Source of the DNA: Psychrobacillus mangrovi
Lineage (GTDB): Bacteria > Bacillota > Bacilli > Bacillales_A > Planococcaceae
DNA: 64,000 nucleotides
Direction: 5' to 3'
NCBI RefSeq assembly: GCF_037104765.1
Contig: NZ_JBAWSY010000019.1
Span: 1-64,000, forward strand
The notes below the pieces were generated by a model. It searched no databases and was not told the DNA's origin. It was given only the letters and a program-made list of their open reading frames with translations. Both the position numbers and the translations under genes were made by a program. Positions 17,866 through 27,460 of the stretch are shown in pieces (the stretch's first letter is position 1; each line of letters starts with the position of its first letter).

Positions 17866-18570
17866 TATCTTTAATATTTTTTCTGGATAGTCGGTAATCC
17901 ATCCAATGACACATTCATGAGGATTTTGTACATATTTTTCATTTCCTTTTATATTGTAAAAACGCATAGGAAAACCTGCATTCCAAATGGTGTTCATCAA
18001 CTCTTTGCCATAAAACTTTTTGTTCAAATGAATTGCGTTGAACTTTTTATTAGAAAGGACATAATCCCAGTCAGAATTCTTTTTCCCTATGAAAGCTGTT
18101 TGAACATCTATATTCATCGCTTGAATGGTTTCTAAAATACTAAATTCAAAAGATGAAAAATGAACATCTTTTACTACTCTACTTTTTTCTACGACTTCAC
18201 GAATCTTTTCACTTTTACCTAGAAAGGATTCTTTTAATTCAACGTTAAGTTTCATGCCTGTTGGTATAACATATTGTAGGAACTCATCAAAAGTTAATAC
18301 TCGACTACCTATAAACTTTCGAAAGAAACTAGTTCCTAATTTCAGTTGTAAAACCTCTTCTGCAAGCATGTCCGTAATTCTTCGTTTATTGCCTGCTAAA
18401 CGAAAAAAATCGATATCATGCGTAACAAATGCAACGCCGTCTGCTGATAATTGGAGATCTAGTTCGATGCCATCTACACCAATGTTTACTGCTTTTTTAA
18501 AAGCGTTTAAAGAATTTTCCACTGATTTATAAGAAACGCCTCTATGTGCATATACTGGTATGTTAAACAT
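17851..18570 (-). CDS. yqiK: Glycerophosphodiester phosphodiesterase (YqiK-like)
   Basis: This 239-residue GDPD-fold enzyme hydrolyses glycerophosphodiesters to glycerol-3-phosphate and alcohol. Catalytic landmarks are AHRGVSYKSVENS (His-Arg-Gly and Glu-Asn), GIELDLQLSADG (Glu and Asp metal ligands) and VTHDIDFFRL (second His). There is no signal peptide, so it is cytosolic. The ATG overlaps the end of the DUF342 gene by 8 bases, implying co-translation. yqiK also lies between spo0A and bkdR in B. subtilis. Confidence 0.9.
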   Translation of the reverse strand: MFNIPVYAHRGVSYKSVENSLNAFKKAVNIGVDGIELDLQLSADGVAFVTHDIDFFRLAGNKRRITDMLAEEVLQLKLGTSFFRKFIGSRVLTFDEFLQYVIPTGMKLNVELKESFLGKSEKIREVVEKSRVVKDVHFSSFEFSILETIQAMNIDVQTAFIGKKNSDWDYVLSNKKFNAIHLNKKFYGKELMNTIWNAGFPMRFYNIKGNEKYVQNPHECVIGWITDYPEKILKIQKRR

Positions 18571-20134
18571 TCAATTCCCCATTTTCTAGCTTAAATTTAC
18601 CTTTTGTAGGATTTGTTAATAAAGATGACCTGTTGTTTATTTGAATAATTGTACCTGGGCTTGCCTCTTTTGTAATATTAATAAAATAATCAGTTGTTTG
18701 CCTTAGCATCTTCAATATTCGCTGTATCTCTATATCCAGTTCTTTAATATTAGTTTGCATTACATTGTACTTTTGTTTCGTTTGTTCATATACGACAATT
18801 TGCTCCTTAGACATTGTATCTTTAAACATGTTCAGCTGACTAATTTGAGCATTTAATTTTGTGGATTCGTTTTGTAGCTTCATCAACTCTTCTGCTTTTA
18901 TTTTTGCATTTTCCGTTAATATTTTTCGATTTATGCCTTGCACAATAAGTTCGGTTTTTCTCTCTAAATTATTTCCCGAATATGCAGAAGTGATAGAATT
19001 GATAGCAATTGCCTTTCCACCAATAATTTTTCCTTTTCTCTCATCTAAAATAATTTCATTCCCGAATACTGTAGAGCCCAAACTATAAAATCCAATATGA
19101 ACGGTTTCCTTTGCTTCTAATGTACATTCATTTGCATGTTTGATGAAAATATTTCTGAATGCCTCTACTTTCGTAACATCTTTTCCAAAAATACCACCCT
19201 TTATAAAGACATCGCCTTCAGTAGACTTAATGAGCTCTGCGGCATTTACCCCATCTTTAGCTTCAATAGATATATCTCCCGAAGCGACAATAGAATAACC
19301 CGGCATAACAGTACCTTTTACCTGAATAGAGCCATCAAATTTTAAATTTCCAGTTTCTAAACCGACATCCCCATCAATTACAAGATGCTTCTGAACGGTC
19401 AGCGCTCCATTTACTTCTCCGATTACTCCGTTTATCTTAGAACGCAAGACAGTCTTACCGGCTTCCCCCACTTCATATGCAGTTTGCATGTCATATTTCA
19501 ATGGTATATCTTCACCCCTACTAGCAGGTATTACTTGACCGAGTATATTTATCCCATTTGTACCCTCTCGTGGAGGAATTTTTTCTCCTAGCCATGATCC
19601 TTCTTTGATTTCGACTAAAAAATTCATATCGAAGTAATCTGCTTGTCCGTCTTCATTTATTTCAGGCTTCTTCTCTGCCTGCTGTAAGTAAGTTATTTGA
19701 GCATCAGCGCCTTTTTGAGGTGGCAAGCCTGAAGCAACTATGTAAGGTTTTCCTGTATTAACTTTTTGAAGGTCAATTGGAACTTGTCCATAAATAATTT
19801 GATGATCAGCAAGAAGGTTACGAATTGTTGTATAAATTTCTTGTGTATGTTCTTGGATATAACTCTGTGATTCATAAATTGTTACTAATGCTTGCATTTT
19901 ATCAGGGCTTATTTCAAGTTCTATACTATCAATCCAACTGCCAATCTCTATTCGTTCAAGTGATTTCTTATCAACAGCTTTTTTTAAGGCCATAAAATTA
20001 GATATTCTTAAACGTCCATATTTGCGAGCCATTTTATCAAATTTCTTCAGATCAAAACTATTATTTCTTATTTCAATAAAAACTCTTCCGTTTTCTTCCA
20101 AAAGTTTTACTTCATCTGTTTCTTCTATAATCAT
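18563..20134 (-). CDS. DUF342 / FapA-family beta-solenoid protein
   Basis: This ~523-residue DUF342 protein has an N-terminal domain with KYGRLRISNFMALKKAV, the family signature VEIKEGSWLGEKIPPREGTNG followed by GQVIPASRGEDIPLKYD, then repeated short beta strands rich in G-D-I/V (VIDGDV, GSIQVKGTV, ASGDISIEAKDGVN, GDVFIKGGI). A coiled coil (about 425-490) precedes the tail. The frame starts at 20212, but the ATG at 20134 before IIEETDEV is more likely. Homologues (FapA) aid polar localisation in flagellated bacteria. The place between spo0A and yqiK, where B. subtilis has yqiGHI, is unusual. Confidence 0.85.
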   Translation of the reverse strand: MIIEETDEVKLLEENGRVFIEIRNNSFDLKKFDKMARKYGRLRISNFMALKKAVDKKSLERIEIGSWIDSIELEISPDKMQALVTIYESQSYIQEHTQEIYTTIRNLLADHQIIYGQVPIDLQKVNTGKPYIVASGLPPQKGADAQITYLQQAEKKPEINEDGQADYFDMNFLVEIKEGSWLGEKIPPREGTNGINILGQVIPASRGEDIPLKYDMQTAYEVGEAGKTVLRSKINGVIGEVNGALTVQKHLVIDGDVGLETGNLKFDGSIQVKGTVMPGYSIVASGDISIEAKDGVNAAELIKSTEGDVFIKGGIFGKDVTKVEAFRNIFIKHANECTLEAKETVHIGFYSLGSTVFGNEIILDERKGKIIGGKAIAINSITSAYSGNNLERKTELIVQGINRKILTENAKIKAEELMKLQNESTKLNAQISQLNMFKDTMSKEQIVVYEQTKQKYNVMQTNIKELDIEIQRILKMLRQTTDYFINITKEASPGTIIQINNRSSLLTNPTKGKFKLENGELNV

Positions 20135-20270
20135 AACTGCTTCACAACCTTTCACTTTCAACTTTACTTTCTTTTCAAAAAATATAAATGCCAATATAAA
20201 AAGTATCTTCATTTATTATAGCAAAGGAAGATACTTTGTAATGCATAACTTTTCAGTTAATCTATAAATT

Positions 20271-21062
20271 TCAGCTAGCCATATTCTCCATACGAATTTT
20301 ATCGGCGATCATCGCGATGAATTCAGAATTAGTTGGCTTGCTTTTCAGATGATGTACCGTATACCCAAACATTTTAGAAATAGTTTCGTAATTTCCACGG
20401 TTCCATGCTACTTCGATGGCATGACGAATCGCTCTTTCTACGCGAGATGGAGTTGTTTGGAACTTTTTCGCGATTTCTGGATACAAAACTTTTGTAATAG
20501 AACCAAGTAACTCAATATCTGTGTAGACCATTTGAATAGCCTCTCTTAAATAAGAGTAACCTTTTATATGCGCGGGAACACCGATTTCTTTTATAACATT
20601 CGTAATGATGTTGTCAATAACTCGTTTATTTTGCATTGCTTCTTTTTCTGGATTAGCTTTGGCCGGCAATGCTTGTATGCTTTCTTTTCTACCTGCCACT
20701 TGTTTGATCTGTGTAACTAACCGTTCAAACTCAAATGGTTTTAGCATAAAATAAGATGCACCTAGTTCTGCTGCTTGTTTCATAACATCCTCTTGACCAA
20801 ATGCAGTTAACATTATAACTTGGAGATTATTGATTTTGTCATTTTTTTGCAAACTATCCAATACAGCAATGCCGTCTAGATGAGGCATAATTATATCTAA
20901 TAGTAGTACGTCAGGTTCAACTGTTTCGAGTAATTCTAGACAAAGTTTTCCATTAACAGCTGTCCCAACTACTTCTATCTCCGAATGTTTGTCAAAATAT
21001 GAATCCATTGTCCGAATTAAATCTTTATTGTCATCTACTATTACGATTTTTATTTTCTCCAT
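20271..21062 (-). CDS. spo0A: Stage 0 sporulation master regulator Spo0A
   Basis: This 263-residue response regulator controls entry into sporulation. The receiver domain (1-120) has the acidic pair VDDN, phospho-acceptor Asp in LLLDIIMPHLDG, the Thr of MLTAFGQ and the Lys of MLKPF. The C-terminal DNA-binding domain (150-263) shows the invariant GVPAHIKGYSYLREAI, TPSRVERAIRHAIEVAWNRG and KPTNSEFIAMIADKIR blocks. The frame starts at 21092, but the ATG at 21062 behind GGTGGATGAGG gives the family N-terminus. It is downstream of spoIVB, as in other Bacillales. Confidence 0.98.
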   Translation of the reverse strand: MEKIKIVIVDDNKDLIRTMDSYFDKHSEIEVVGTAVNGKLCLELLETVEPDVLLLDIIMPHLDGIAVLDSLQKNDKINNLQVIMLTAFGQEDVMKQAAELGASYFMLKPFEFERLVTQIKQVAGRKESIQALPAKANPEKEAMQNKRVIDNIITNVIKEIGVPAHIKGYSYLREAIQMVYTDIELLGSITKVLYPEIAKKFQTTPSRVERAIRHAIEVAWNRGNYETISKMFGYTVHHLKSKPTNSEFIAMIADKIRMENMAS

Positions 21063-21200
21063 TTGCCTCATCCACCTTTTGTATTTTTTCACTTAGATAG
21101 TATTCGCTCTTTTTTTACGTGTTCCTTTATTTTTGTTAAAAATAAGTCTTTAATAATACGATTTCCTTATATTACGACAATATGGTAAAGGCTTCTTCCC

Positions 21201-21210
21201 TTTTGTCGAA
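21201..21210 (+). promoter_or_regulatory. Possible Spo0A box
   Basis: TTTTGTCGAA contains the 0A-box core TGTCGAA, 140 bases upstream of the spo0A start. Autoregulation through 0A boxes is known for spo0A. A single 7-base core can occur by chance. Confidence 0.4.
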
Positions 21211-21241
21211 TTTTCTTTATTCCATTGTATATGTAGTTAGA

Positions 21242-21278
21242 GAAAAAGGCTACACCAAATTTCAGTGTAACCTTTTTC
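21242..21278 (-). terminator. Terminator of spoIVB
   Basis: GAAAAAGGCTACAC pairs with GTGTAACCTTTTTC just after the spoIVB stop, giving an intrinsic terminator on the minus strand between spoIVB and spo0A. Confidence 0.85.
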
Positions 21279-21286
21279 AATTCTAA

Positions 21287-22249
21287 TCATGGATTTTTTT
21301 TCATCATTTCTTTTATGGACAAAGCTGCACCGTTTTTTGGTTTATCTACATACATATGCGTGACAACACCGATAAGCTTATCTTGTTGAATAATGGGACT
21401 TCCACTCATGCCCTGGAGAATTCCTCCTGTTTTTTCAATGAGCGTTTTATCAATTACTGTAAACTGAAAAAGATAGTCCTCAACAGTCGTAATTTCTATT
21501 GAAAAGTCCTGTACTTTTTCGCCATCGATTGAAGTTCGCATAATTGCTTTACCTGTCGTTATTGCTTCCTTGTCAGCTACTTCTACTTCTTGCATAGGAA
21601 TATTTTCTATTGCATTTTTTTCAAGTTTTCCAAAAATACCGTACACATTATTTTCATTTACTCCTCCAATTGGTGAAGAGTTATTTTGATGAGAAGTAAT
21701 TTTATATCCTGGCTTACCTGGAATGCTTTTCTTTATTTGTAGTATAGAAGACAAGTATATCGAGCCTTCCGAAAAACTAGGTGTCAAACCGGATGGATGG
21801 TCCACAATTTGATGTCCTAAGGCACCAAATTCATTTGTTTCTAAATCAAAATACGTTAATGTACCAATTCCTTCTGTCGCATCTTTTAAAAATGGAAGAA
21901 GTTTCAGTATTTGTTCTGAAGTTATTTCTTTCGTATACATATTTTTATTTCGCTCATAATGAATAATGATTTGTTCTTTATCTTTTATATGGGTTTTAAT
22001 GTCTTCCATTGTTCGAACATTTTTCGAATTGATTTGTTTGATTGCGTCACCTGTACGCAACCAATAATCATCCGTTAATAAGACGTCATTACCTAGCACC
22101 ACAGCACCGTACTGTAGGTCGATTTGAATGGATTGTCCTAAAGGGACAACTGAGGAAGTAGAGTTTTGTGCAAAAGTGGAATTAACTGCAAAGAATAAAG
22201 TAAAGAAAAGTATTGTAATTAGCGACCATATACGATAGCTTGGCTTCAT
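21287..22249 (-). CDS. spoIVB: SpoIVB serine peptidase, short form
   Basis: This 320-residue secreted peptidase of the forespore signals through SpoIVFA to activate pro-sigma-K processing. There is an N-terminal signal anchor (residues 7-27), a PDZ-like part (WLRTGDAIKQINSKNVRTMEDIKTHI, ~60-95), and then the S55 catalytic domain. Putative triad: His in GALGHQIVD, Asp in VIDKTLIEKTGG and Ser in QGMSGSPIIQ. It is about 100 residues shorter than B. subtilis SpoIVB (~426), chiefly before and within the PDZ region, but the active-site motifs are intact. Confidence 0.93.
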   Translation of the reverse strand: MKPSYRIWSLITILFFTLFFAVNSTFAQNSTSSVVPLGQSIQIDLQYGAVVLGNDVLLTDDYWLRTGDAIKQINSKNVRTMEDIKTHIKDKEQIIIHYERNKNMYTKEITSEQILKLLPFLKDATEGIGTLTYFDLETNEFGALGHQIVDHPSGLTPSFSEGSIYLSSILQIKKSIPGKPGYKITSHQNNSSPIGGVNENNVYGIFGKLEKNAIENIPMQEVEVADKEAITTGKAIMRTSIDGEKVQDFSIEITTVEDYLFQFTVIDKTLIEKTGGILQGMSGSPIIQQDKLIGVVTHMYVDKPKNGAALSIKEMMKKNP

Positions 22250-22320
22250 ATTTCACCTCCTATACAAATACTATATCCTGTTGAATAAAGTCTATGTGAG
22301 GTAAATAATTGATAAAAAAA

Positions 22321-22345
22321 GAAGACCTGTTTAAAGAAGGTCTTC
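22321..22345 (-). terminator. Terminator of recN
   Basis: GAAGACC and GGTCTTC form the stem, and seven Ts follow on the minus strand. The stem touches the recN stop codon. Confidence 0.8.
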
Positions 22346-24047
22346 ATGCGTGTCTAAACATTTTTTTTCTTTCTTTTGCCAATTTTAGCAGCTCTTTTGA
22401 ATGCTGTAATGTCGTACTTGTAATTTCTGCTCCTGACATCATACGACTTAACTCTTCAGCACGCTGATCGTCAATTACTTCGTCCAGTTTCGTGTATGTT
22501 CTGTTTCCAGACACGATCTTCTTGATCATTAAATGCTGATCGGCCATTGCTGCAACTTGTGGTAAATGAGAAATGCATAATACTTGAGAATCCGTTGCAA
22601 TTGCTGCAATTTTTTCAGCAATTGCTTGCGCAACTCGTCCACTTACACCAGTATCTACTTCATCAAAAATGATGGATGTTATTCCTTGATGCTTGGAGAA
22701 AATACTTTTTAATGCAAGCATCATTCTTGATAATTCTCCACCAGATGCGATTTTAGTAAGGGCTTTAAGTGGTTCACCTACATTTGTTGATATATAAAAT
22801 GATAATTCGTCAATACCATTTTCGTTATAAGTTGTTTTGGCTTGATCATGAAACATTACAGAAAAAGTCGCTTTTTCCATATAGAGTTCTTTTAATTGTT
22901 CCATAATTGCCTTGCTTAATTGTTTAGCTGCTATTTTTCGCTTATCTGTTAAATCTTTTGCTTCTAATTCTAAATCTTTTTCTAATTGTTTTATCTTTTC
23001 TGCAGTTTTTTGAATTTGCTCATCTCTGTTGACTAACTGCTCGAGACTATTTGAAATTTTATCTTTATATTCTAAAATATCCTCAATAGATTGGCCATAT
23101 TTCCTTTTTAAGGTTTGAATAAATGCAAGGCGGTCTTCTACAATTTGAAGCTGATTGCTGTCAAACTCCATTTCGTCTAATTCATTTTTTAATTGGTAAG
23201 CAGCATCTTGTAAAATGTAAAATGCGGATGACACATTTTCACTTAACTCGAGCATATTTTTATCTATATCTGAAATATCCTGTAAGTCTGCCATTGCAGT
23301 TCCGATATAGTCTAACCCTTTTGATTCGGATAGTATCGCTTCATAAGCGCTACTCATTTTGTCAAATACCTTATGAAAATTTTGGAGTTTCTTTTTTTCT
23401 TCTTGAAGTTGTTCTTCTTCTCCACTAACTAAATTAGCATCATTGATTTCTTCTACTTGAAACGTATACAAATCAATCTTATGAGCTATTTGCTGTTCAT
23501 TTTCAGTTAAAGTTGCTAATTCCTTTTTCCACTTTTTATATTTAGTAAAAAGTTCTTTATACGATTCTTTAACTAGTTTTATTTTTTCTCCTGCAAACTG
23601 ATCTAACAAATGTATATGTGCTTTTTCGTCCATTAATTCTTGGCTTTCGTGCTGTCCGTGTATATCAATGAGAGAGGCTCCAATCTCACGTAATATACCA
23701 ATGGTTACTAGTTTACCATTTATTCTACAAACACTTTTTCCAGAGTCATTAATATCTCTTCTTAAAATGATAGTTTCTTCATCGATATCTATTCCTACAT
23801 CCGTCATTTTTTTAAAAACGCCATGTTTTGGATTAGTAATGATGAATAACCCTTCTAATTCTGCTTTTTTTGTTCCATGACGAATAAATTCTTGTGAACC
23901 TCTTCCTCCACACAACAAATGAACAGCATCAATTATTATCGATTTCCCTGCGCCCGTTTCTCCAGTTAACACGGTAAGTCCTTCTTCAAAGCTAACTGTT
24001 AAATCGTCAATAATTGCAAAATTTTTAATCGATAATTCTTTTAACAC
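22344..24047 (-). CDS. recN: DNA repair ATPase RecN
   Basis: This 567-residue SMC-like protein is recruited early to DNA double-strand breaks. Walker A is GETGAGKSIIIDAVHLLCGG near residue 30. Long coiled coils run from about 165 to 390, followed by the ABC signature IASGGELSRMMLALKSI, Walker B SIIFDEVDTGVSG and the H-loop VLCISHLPQVAAMADQH. Length matches the family. The gene order ahrC-recN is conserved in Bacillales. Confidence 0.97.
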   Translation of the reverse strand: MLKELSIKNFAIIDDLTVSFEEGLTVLTGETGAGKSIIIDAVHLLCGGRGSQEFIRHGTKKAELEGLFIITNPKHGVFKKMTDVGIDIDEETIILRRDINDSGKSVCRINGKLVTIGILREIGASLIDIHGQHESQELMDEKAHIHLLDQFAGEKIKLVKESYKELFTKYKKWKKELATLTENEQQIAHKIDLYTFQVEEINDANLVSGEEEQLQEEKKKLQNFHKVFDKMSSAYEAILSESKGLDYIGTAMADLQDISDIDKNMLELSENVSSAFYILQDAAYQLKNELDEMEFDSNQLQIVEDRLAFIQTLKRKYGQSIEDILEYKDKISNSLEQLVNRDEQIQKTAEKIKQLEKDLELEAKDLTDKRKIAAKQLSKAIMEQLKELYMEKATFSVMFHDQAKTTYNENGIDELSFYISTNVGEPLKALTKIASGGELSRMMLALKSIFSKHQGITSIIFDEVDTGVSGRVAQAIAEKIAAIATDSQVLCISHLPQVAAMADQHLMIKKIVSGNRTYTKLDEVIDDQRAEELSRMMSGAEITSTTLQHSKELLKLAKERKKMFRHA

Positions 24048-24110
24048 TAGCTTTCACCTCATTATAAAATTGGCATTGGCGTCTTCTCCCAATACGCAAA
24101 ATACATTATA

Positions 24111-24560
24111 TTAAAGCATTTCAAGTAATCGGTTTTTGACTCCTTCTGTTTCCGATTCATTTCTACATAAGATTAAACATGTGTCATCTCCACAAATAGT
24201 ACCTAGTATTTCAGACCAGTCTAAATAATCGATTAAAGATCCGATAGCATGCGCATTTCCTGGTAACGTTTTCATTACTAAAAAATGACTTGCTCCATCA
24301 ATACTTACAAATGCATCCGTTAACGCTCGACGTAACTTTTGAGTTGGATTGAATCTTTGATCGGCTGGTAAACTGTATTTATAGCTTCCATTAGGAAGAG
24401 GTACTTTCACTAAATGCAATTCCTTTATATCTCTTGAGACAGTTGCTTGTGTAACATTATATCCAGCATTCTTTAAAGAATCGACTAAATCATCTTGTGT
24501 TTCTATTTCATTATTTGCAATAATATCGCGAATTCTAATATGTCTTTGACCTTTATTCAT
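24111..24560 (-). CDS. argR: Arginine repressor ArgR/AhrC
   Basis: This 149-residue regulator has a winged-helix domain (RHIRIRDIIANNEIETQDDLVDSL, then GYNVTQATVSRDIKELHLVKVP) and a C-terminal oligomerisation/arginine-binding domain with GNAHAIGSLIDYLDW and GTICGDDTCLILCRN. The hexamer represses arginine synthesis and activates catabolism. The ATG at 24560 behind GAGGTG gives the 149-residue length of AhrC; a GTG nine bases earlier overlaps the site. Confidence 0.97.
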   Translation of the reverse strand: MNKGQRHIRIRDIIANNEIETQDDLVDSLKNAGYNVTQATVSRDIKELHLVKVPLPNGSYKYSLPADQRFNPTQKLRRALTDAFVSIDGASHFLVMKTLPGNAHAIGSLIDYLDWSEILGTICGDDTCLILCRNESETEGVKNRLLEML

Positions 24561-24636
24561 TTCGATCACCTCTTCGTATAATTATACCAGTTTATTTATA
24601 CATTAGCATTTCCTTCAAAAAGGCACAAGAAAAAAA

Positions 24637-24660
24637 CGCGACTCTAATTCAGAGCCACGC
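24637..24660 (-). terminator. Terminator overlapping the tlyA stop
   Basis: An imperfect stem built on GTGGCTCT and AGAGTCGCG, with six Ts following on the minus strand, ends the dxs-tlyA transcript. The last codons of tlyA form its left arm. Confidence 0.7.
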
Positions 24661-25480
24661 TTATCTTTAAGTTTGAATGCGCTTCGTTGACTAACTGTTT
24701 AAAATCAATTTTATGAGGGCTGACTTCACCTTCATTAACATTTACTAAATGAAAGAGAAATTCAATATTGCCTTCTCCTCCTGTTATAGGAGAATAGGAT
24801 GCATTTATTAACTGGTAATGCTGGCTTTCTGCAAAATCTGCAATATCATTCAAAACATCAATATGAACAGATTTGTCACGAACTACCCCTTTTTTTCCAA
24901 CCCGTTCTTTACCAGCCTCAAACTGAGGTTTGACTAGTGCAATGACATCACCATTTGGAACAAGAATAGTTTTTAAAGTAGGAAAGATGAGTTTAAGAGA
25001 GATAAAGGAAACATCGATAGAAGCAAAGGAAGGTAATCCTTCTTGGAAATCAGCAGGCGTAGAATATCGAAAATTTGTCTTTTCCATCACGGTAACTCGT
25101 GAATCTTGACGAATTTTCCATGCTAGCTGGTTACTTCCAACATCAAGTGCATATGCATGCTTCACACCATTTTGTAATCCACAGTCGGTAAACCCACCAG
25201 TAGAAGAGCCAATATCTAACATGATTCTGTCTTGAATAGTAAGATTGAATTGTTCTAACGCCTTTTCAAGCTTTAGTCCGCCTCTACTTACATATTTTAA
25301 TACTTGACCCTTCACTGACAAAATAGAGTTAACATCTATTTTTTCACCTGGTTTATCTATGCGTTCTTCTTTATGATATATTTGTCCTGCCATAATAGCA
25401 CGCTTTGCTTTTTCTCTTGTTTCAAATAATCCTTGTTCAACTAATAATATATCCACACGTTCTTTTGGCGACTTTGTCAT
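24644..25480 (-). CDS. yqxC: TlyA-family rRNA 2'-O-methyltransferase (YqxC)
   Basis: This 278-residue protein has an N-terminal S4 RNA-binding domain (VDILLVEQGLFETREKAKRAIMAGQI, residues 8-65) and a FtsJ-like methyltransferase domain: SAM motif LDIGSSTGGFTDCGLQNG near 90, KPQFEAGKERVG and GGEGNIEFLFHL. TlyA proteins methylate rRNA or act as haemolysin-like factors. Its ATG overlaps the dxs stop by four bases. The order dxs-yqxC-ahrC-recN is conserved. Confidence 0.93.
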   Translation of the reverse strand: MTKSPKERVDILLVEQGLFETREKAKRAIMAGQIYHKEERIDKPGEKIDVNSILSVKGQVLKYVSRGGLKLEKALEQFNLTIQDRIMLDIGSSTGGFTDCGLQNGVKHAYALDVGSNQLAWKIRQDSRVTVMEKTNFRYSTPADFQEGLPSFASIDVSFISLKLIFPTLKTILVPNGDVIALVKPQFEAGKERVGKKGVVRDKSVHIDVLNDIADFAESQHYQLINASYSPITGGEGNIEFLFHLVNVNEGEVSPHKIDFKQLVNEAHSNLKISVALN

Positions 25481-27381
25481 GATGAAATATACCTGTTAGT
25501 TGTAACTATTGAATTCTCTACTACTTTTATTACATCATCAGTCGTGATATTAATTTCTTCTAATAATTGATTTACATCGCCGTGCTCAACAAACAGATCT
25601 GGTATACCGATTCGTTTCACATGCACTTGTAACTCGTTGTCATTATAGAATTCCAAAACTGCACTGCCAAATCCACCTTCGAGCATACTTTCTTCAACTG
25701 TAATAATTGGTATATTACGTAGTTGCAAAGAACGAAGCATCTCTTCATCTAAAGGCTTAATGAAACGAGCATTAATGACTTCAACTGATATATTAGCTTG
25801 TTTAAGTTGTTCAGCAGCTTGAAGTGCCATAGGAATTGTTGTACCGAAAGTTAAAATCGCAGCCTGTGTGCCTTCTTTCAATACTTCCCAAGAACCTATT
25901 GGAATGGATTTTAAATCCTCATCCATTGGAACTCCTAGTCCATTTCCTCGTGGATATCGAAGTGCAATTGGTCCATCTGCATAATCAAATGCAGTTTTTA
26001 CCATATGCTGTCCTTCATTTTCGTCTTTTGGCATCATTAATACCATATTTGGCATATGACGTAAAAATGAAATATCAAAGACACCTTGATGGGTCTCTCC
26101 ATCAGCTCCGACTAATCCCGCTCTATCTATACCAATAACTACGTTTAAATTCTGACGACAAATATCATGTAGTACCTGATCGTAAGCACGTTGTAGAAAT
26201 GTTGAATAAATAACTAAAAACGGTTTCATACCATCAACTGCAAGACCAGCTGCCATCGTAGTTGCGTGTTGTTCAGCAATACCTACATCTATCATACGAT
26301 CTGGAAATTCCGAAGCAAATCCTTCTAGCTTAGATCCAACTGGCATTGCTGGTGTAATAGCAACAATACGTTTATCATCCCTAGCCAATTTCCGTGCTGT
26401 CTCTGCAATTAGACCACTCCAAGATGGTGCTTTTGAGTAGCTTTTTATAAGGTCACCTGTTTCCATTTTATAAGGGCCAGTTCCATGCCAAGTCCCTATT
26501 TTATCATTTTCAGCAGGTTTGAAACCTTTACCTTTTTTCGTAATTACATGAAGAAGGACAGGACCTTTCATCTTTTTCGCATTTTTTAGATTCTCTTCTA
26601 ATGCTTCAAAGTTGTGTCCGTCTATTGGACCAAGATACGTAAATCCTAGTTCTTCAAAAAAGACACCAGAAACTAGTAAATATTTTAAACTATCTTTTAG
26701 ACGTTCTGCTGTTCCCGCAAGCTTTCCACCTACTGCAGGAATTTTCTTTAATAAATATTCTAAATCATCTTTAGCTCTGTTATACGTTCCATGGGTACGT
26801 AATTTACCTAGAATATTATGAAGAGCTCCGACATTTGGAGCTATAGACATTTCATTATCATTTAAAATTACAATCATATCTGTTTTTTCGTGCCCGATAT
26901 GGTTTAGTGCTTCGAGGGCCATACCACCAGTAAGTGCTCCGTCTCCAATAATTGGTATAACGAAATTTGATTTTTTCTGTAGATCACGGGCCTTGGCCAT
27001 TCCCATTGCAGCAGATAAAGACGTTGAGCTATGACCGGCTTCCCACACGTCATGTTCACTTTCTATACGTTTTGGAAATCCACATAATCCTTTATATTGG
27101 CGAAGTGTATCAAACTGATTTGCTCTGCCAGTTAAAATTTTGTGCACATACGCTTGATGTCCTACATCCCATAGTAATTTATCAACTGGACTGTTAAATG
27201 CACGATGAAGTGCAACAGTAAGCTCAACTACTCCAAGATTTGGACCAATATGTCCACCCGTTACAGATAACTTTTCTATTAAAAACGATCGGATGTCTTC
27301 ACTTAATTCCTTTAATTGTTCATTATTTAAACTTTTTAAAAAGGATGGGCTAGAAATTGAAGTTAAATCCATTGCCATCAC
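25477..27381 (-). CDS. dxs: 1-deoxy-D-xylulose-5-phosphate synthase
   Basis: This 634-residue thiamine-diphosphate enzyme condenses pyruvate and glyceraldehyde-3-phosphate, the first step of the MEP isoprenoid pathway. Features are GGHIGPNLGVVELTVALH near 40, DVGHQAYVHKILTGR, ThDP motif GDGALTGGMALEALNH near 150, the transketolase pyrimidine domain with DVGIAEQHATTMAAGLA, and a C-terminal VTVEESMLEGGFGSAVLE domain. It lies downstream of xseA, xseB and ispA, so substrate supply and prenyl chain synthesis are linked. Confidence 0.97.
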   Translation of the reverse strand: MMAMDLTSISSPSFLKSLNNEQLKELSEDIRSFLIEKLSVTGGHIGPNLGVVELTVALHRAFNSPVDKLLWDVGHQAYVHKILTGRANQFDTLRQYKGLCGFPKRIESEHDVWEAGHSSTSLSAAMGMAKARDLQKKSNFVIPIIGDGALTGGMALEALNHIGHEKTDMIVILNDNEMSIAPNVGALHNILGKLRTHGTYNRAKDDLEYLLKKIPAVGGKLAGTAERLKDSLKYLLVSGVFFEELGFTYLGPIDGHNFEALEENLKNAKKMKGPVLLHVITKKGKGFKPAENDKIGTWHGTGPYKMETGDLIKSYSKAPSWSGLIAETARKLARDDKRIVAITPAMPVGSKLEGFASEFPDRMIDVGIAEQHATTMAAGLAVDGMKPFLVIYSTFLQRAYDQVLHDICRQNLNVVIGIDRAGLVGADGETHQGVFDISFLRHMPNMVLMMPKDENEGQHMVKTAFDYADGPIALRYPRGNGLGVPMDEDLKSIPIGSWEVLKEGTQAAILTFGTTIPMALQAAEQLKQANISVEVINARFIKPLDEEMLRSLQLRNIPIITVEESMLEGGFGSAVLEFYNDNELQVHVKRIGIPDLFVEHGDVNQLLEEINITTDDVIKVVENSIVTTNRYISS

Positions 27382-27460
27382 ACACCTTCTTTTAGATTTC
27401 CTTCGTTATACGTTGGTAATATCATACCAATAAACTGTCGTAAAATAAAATTATTCGCTA

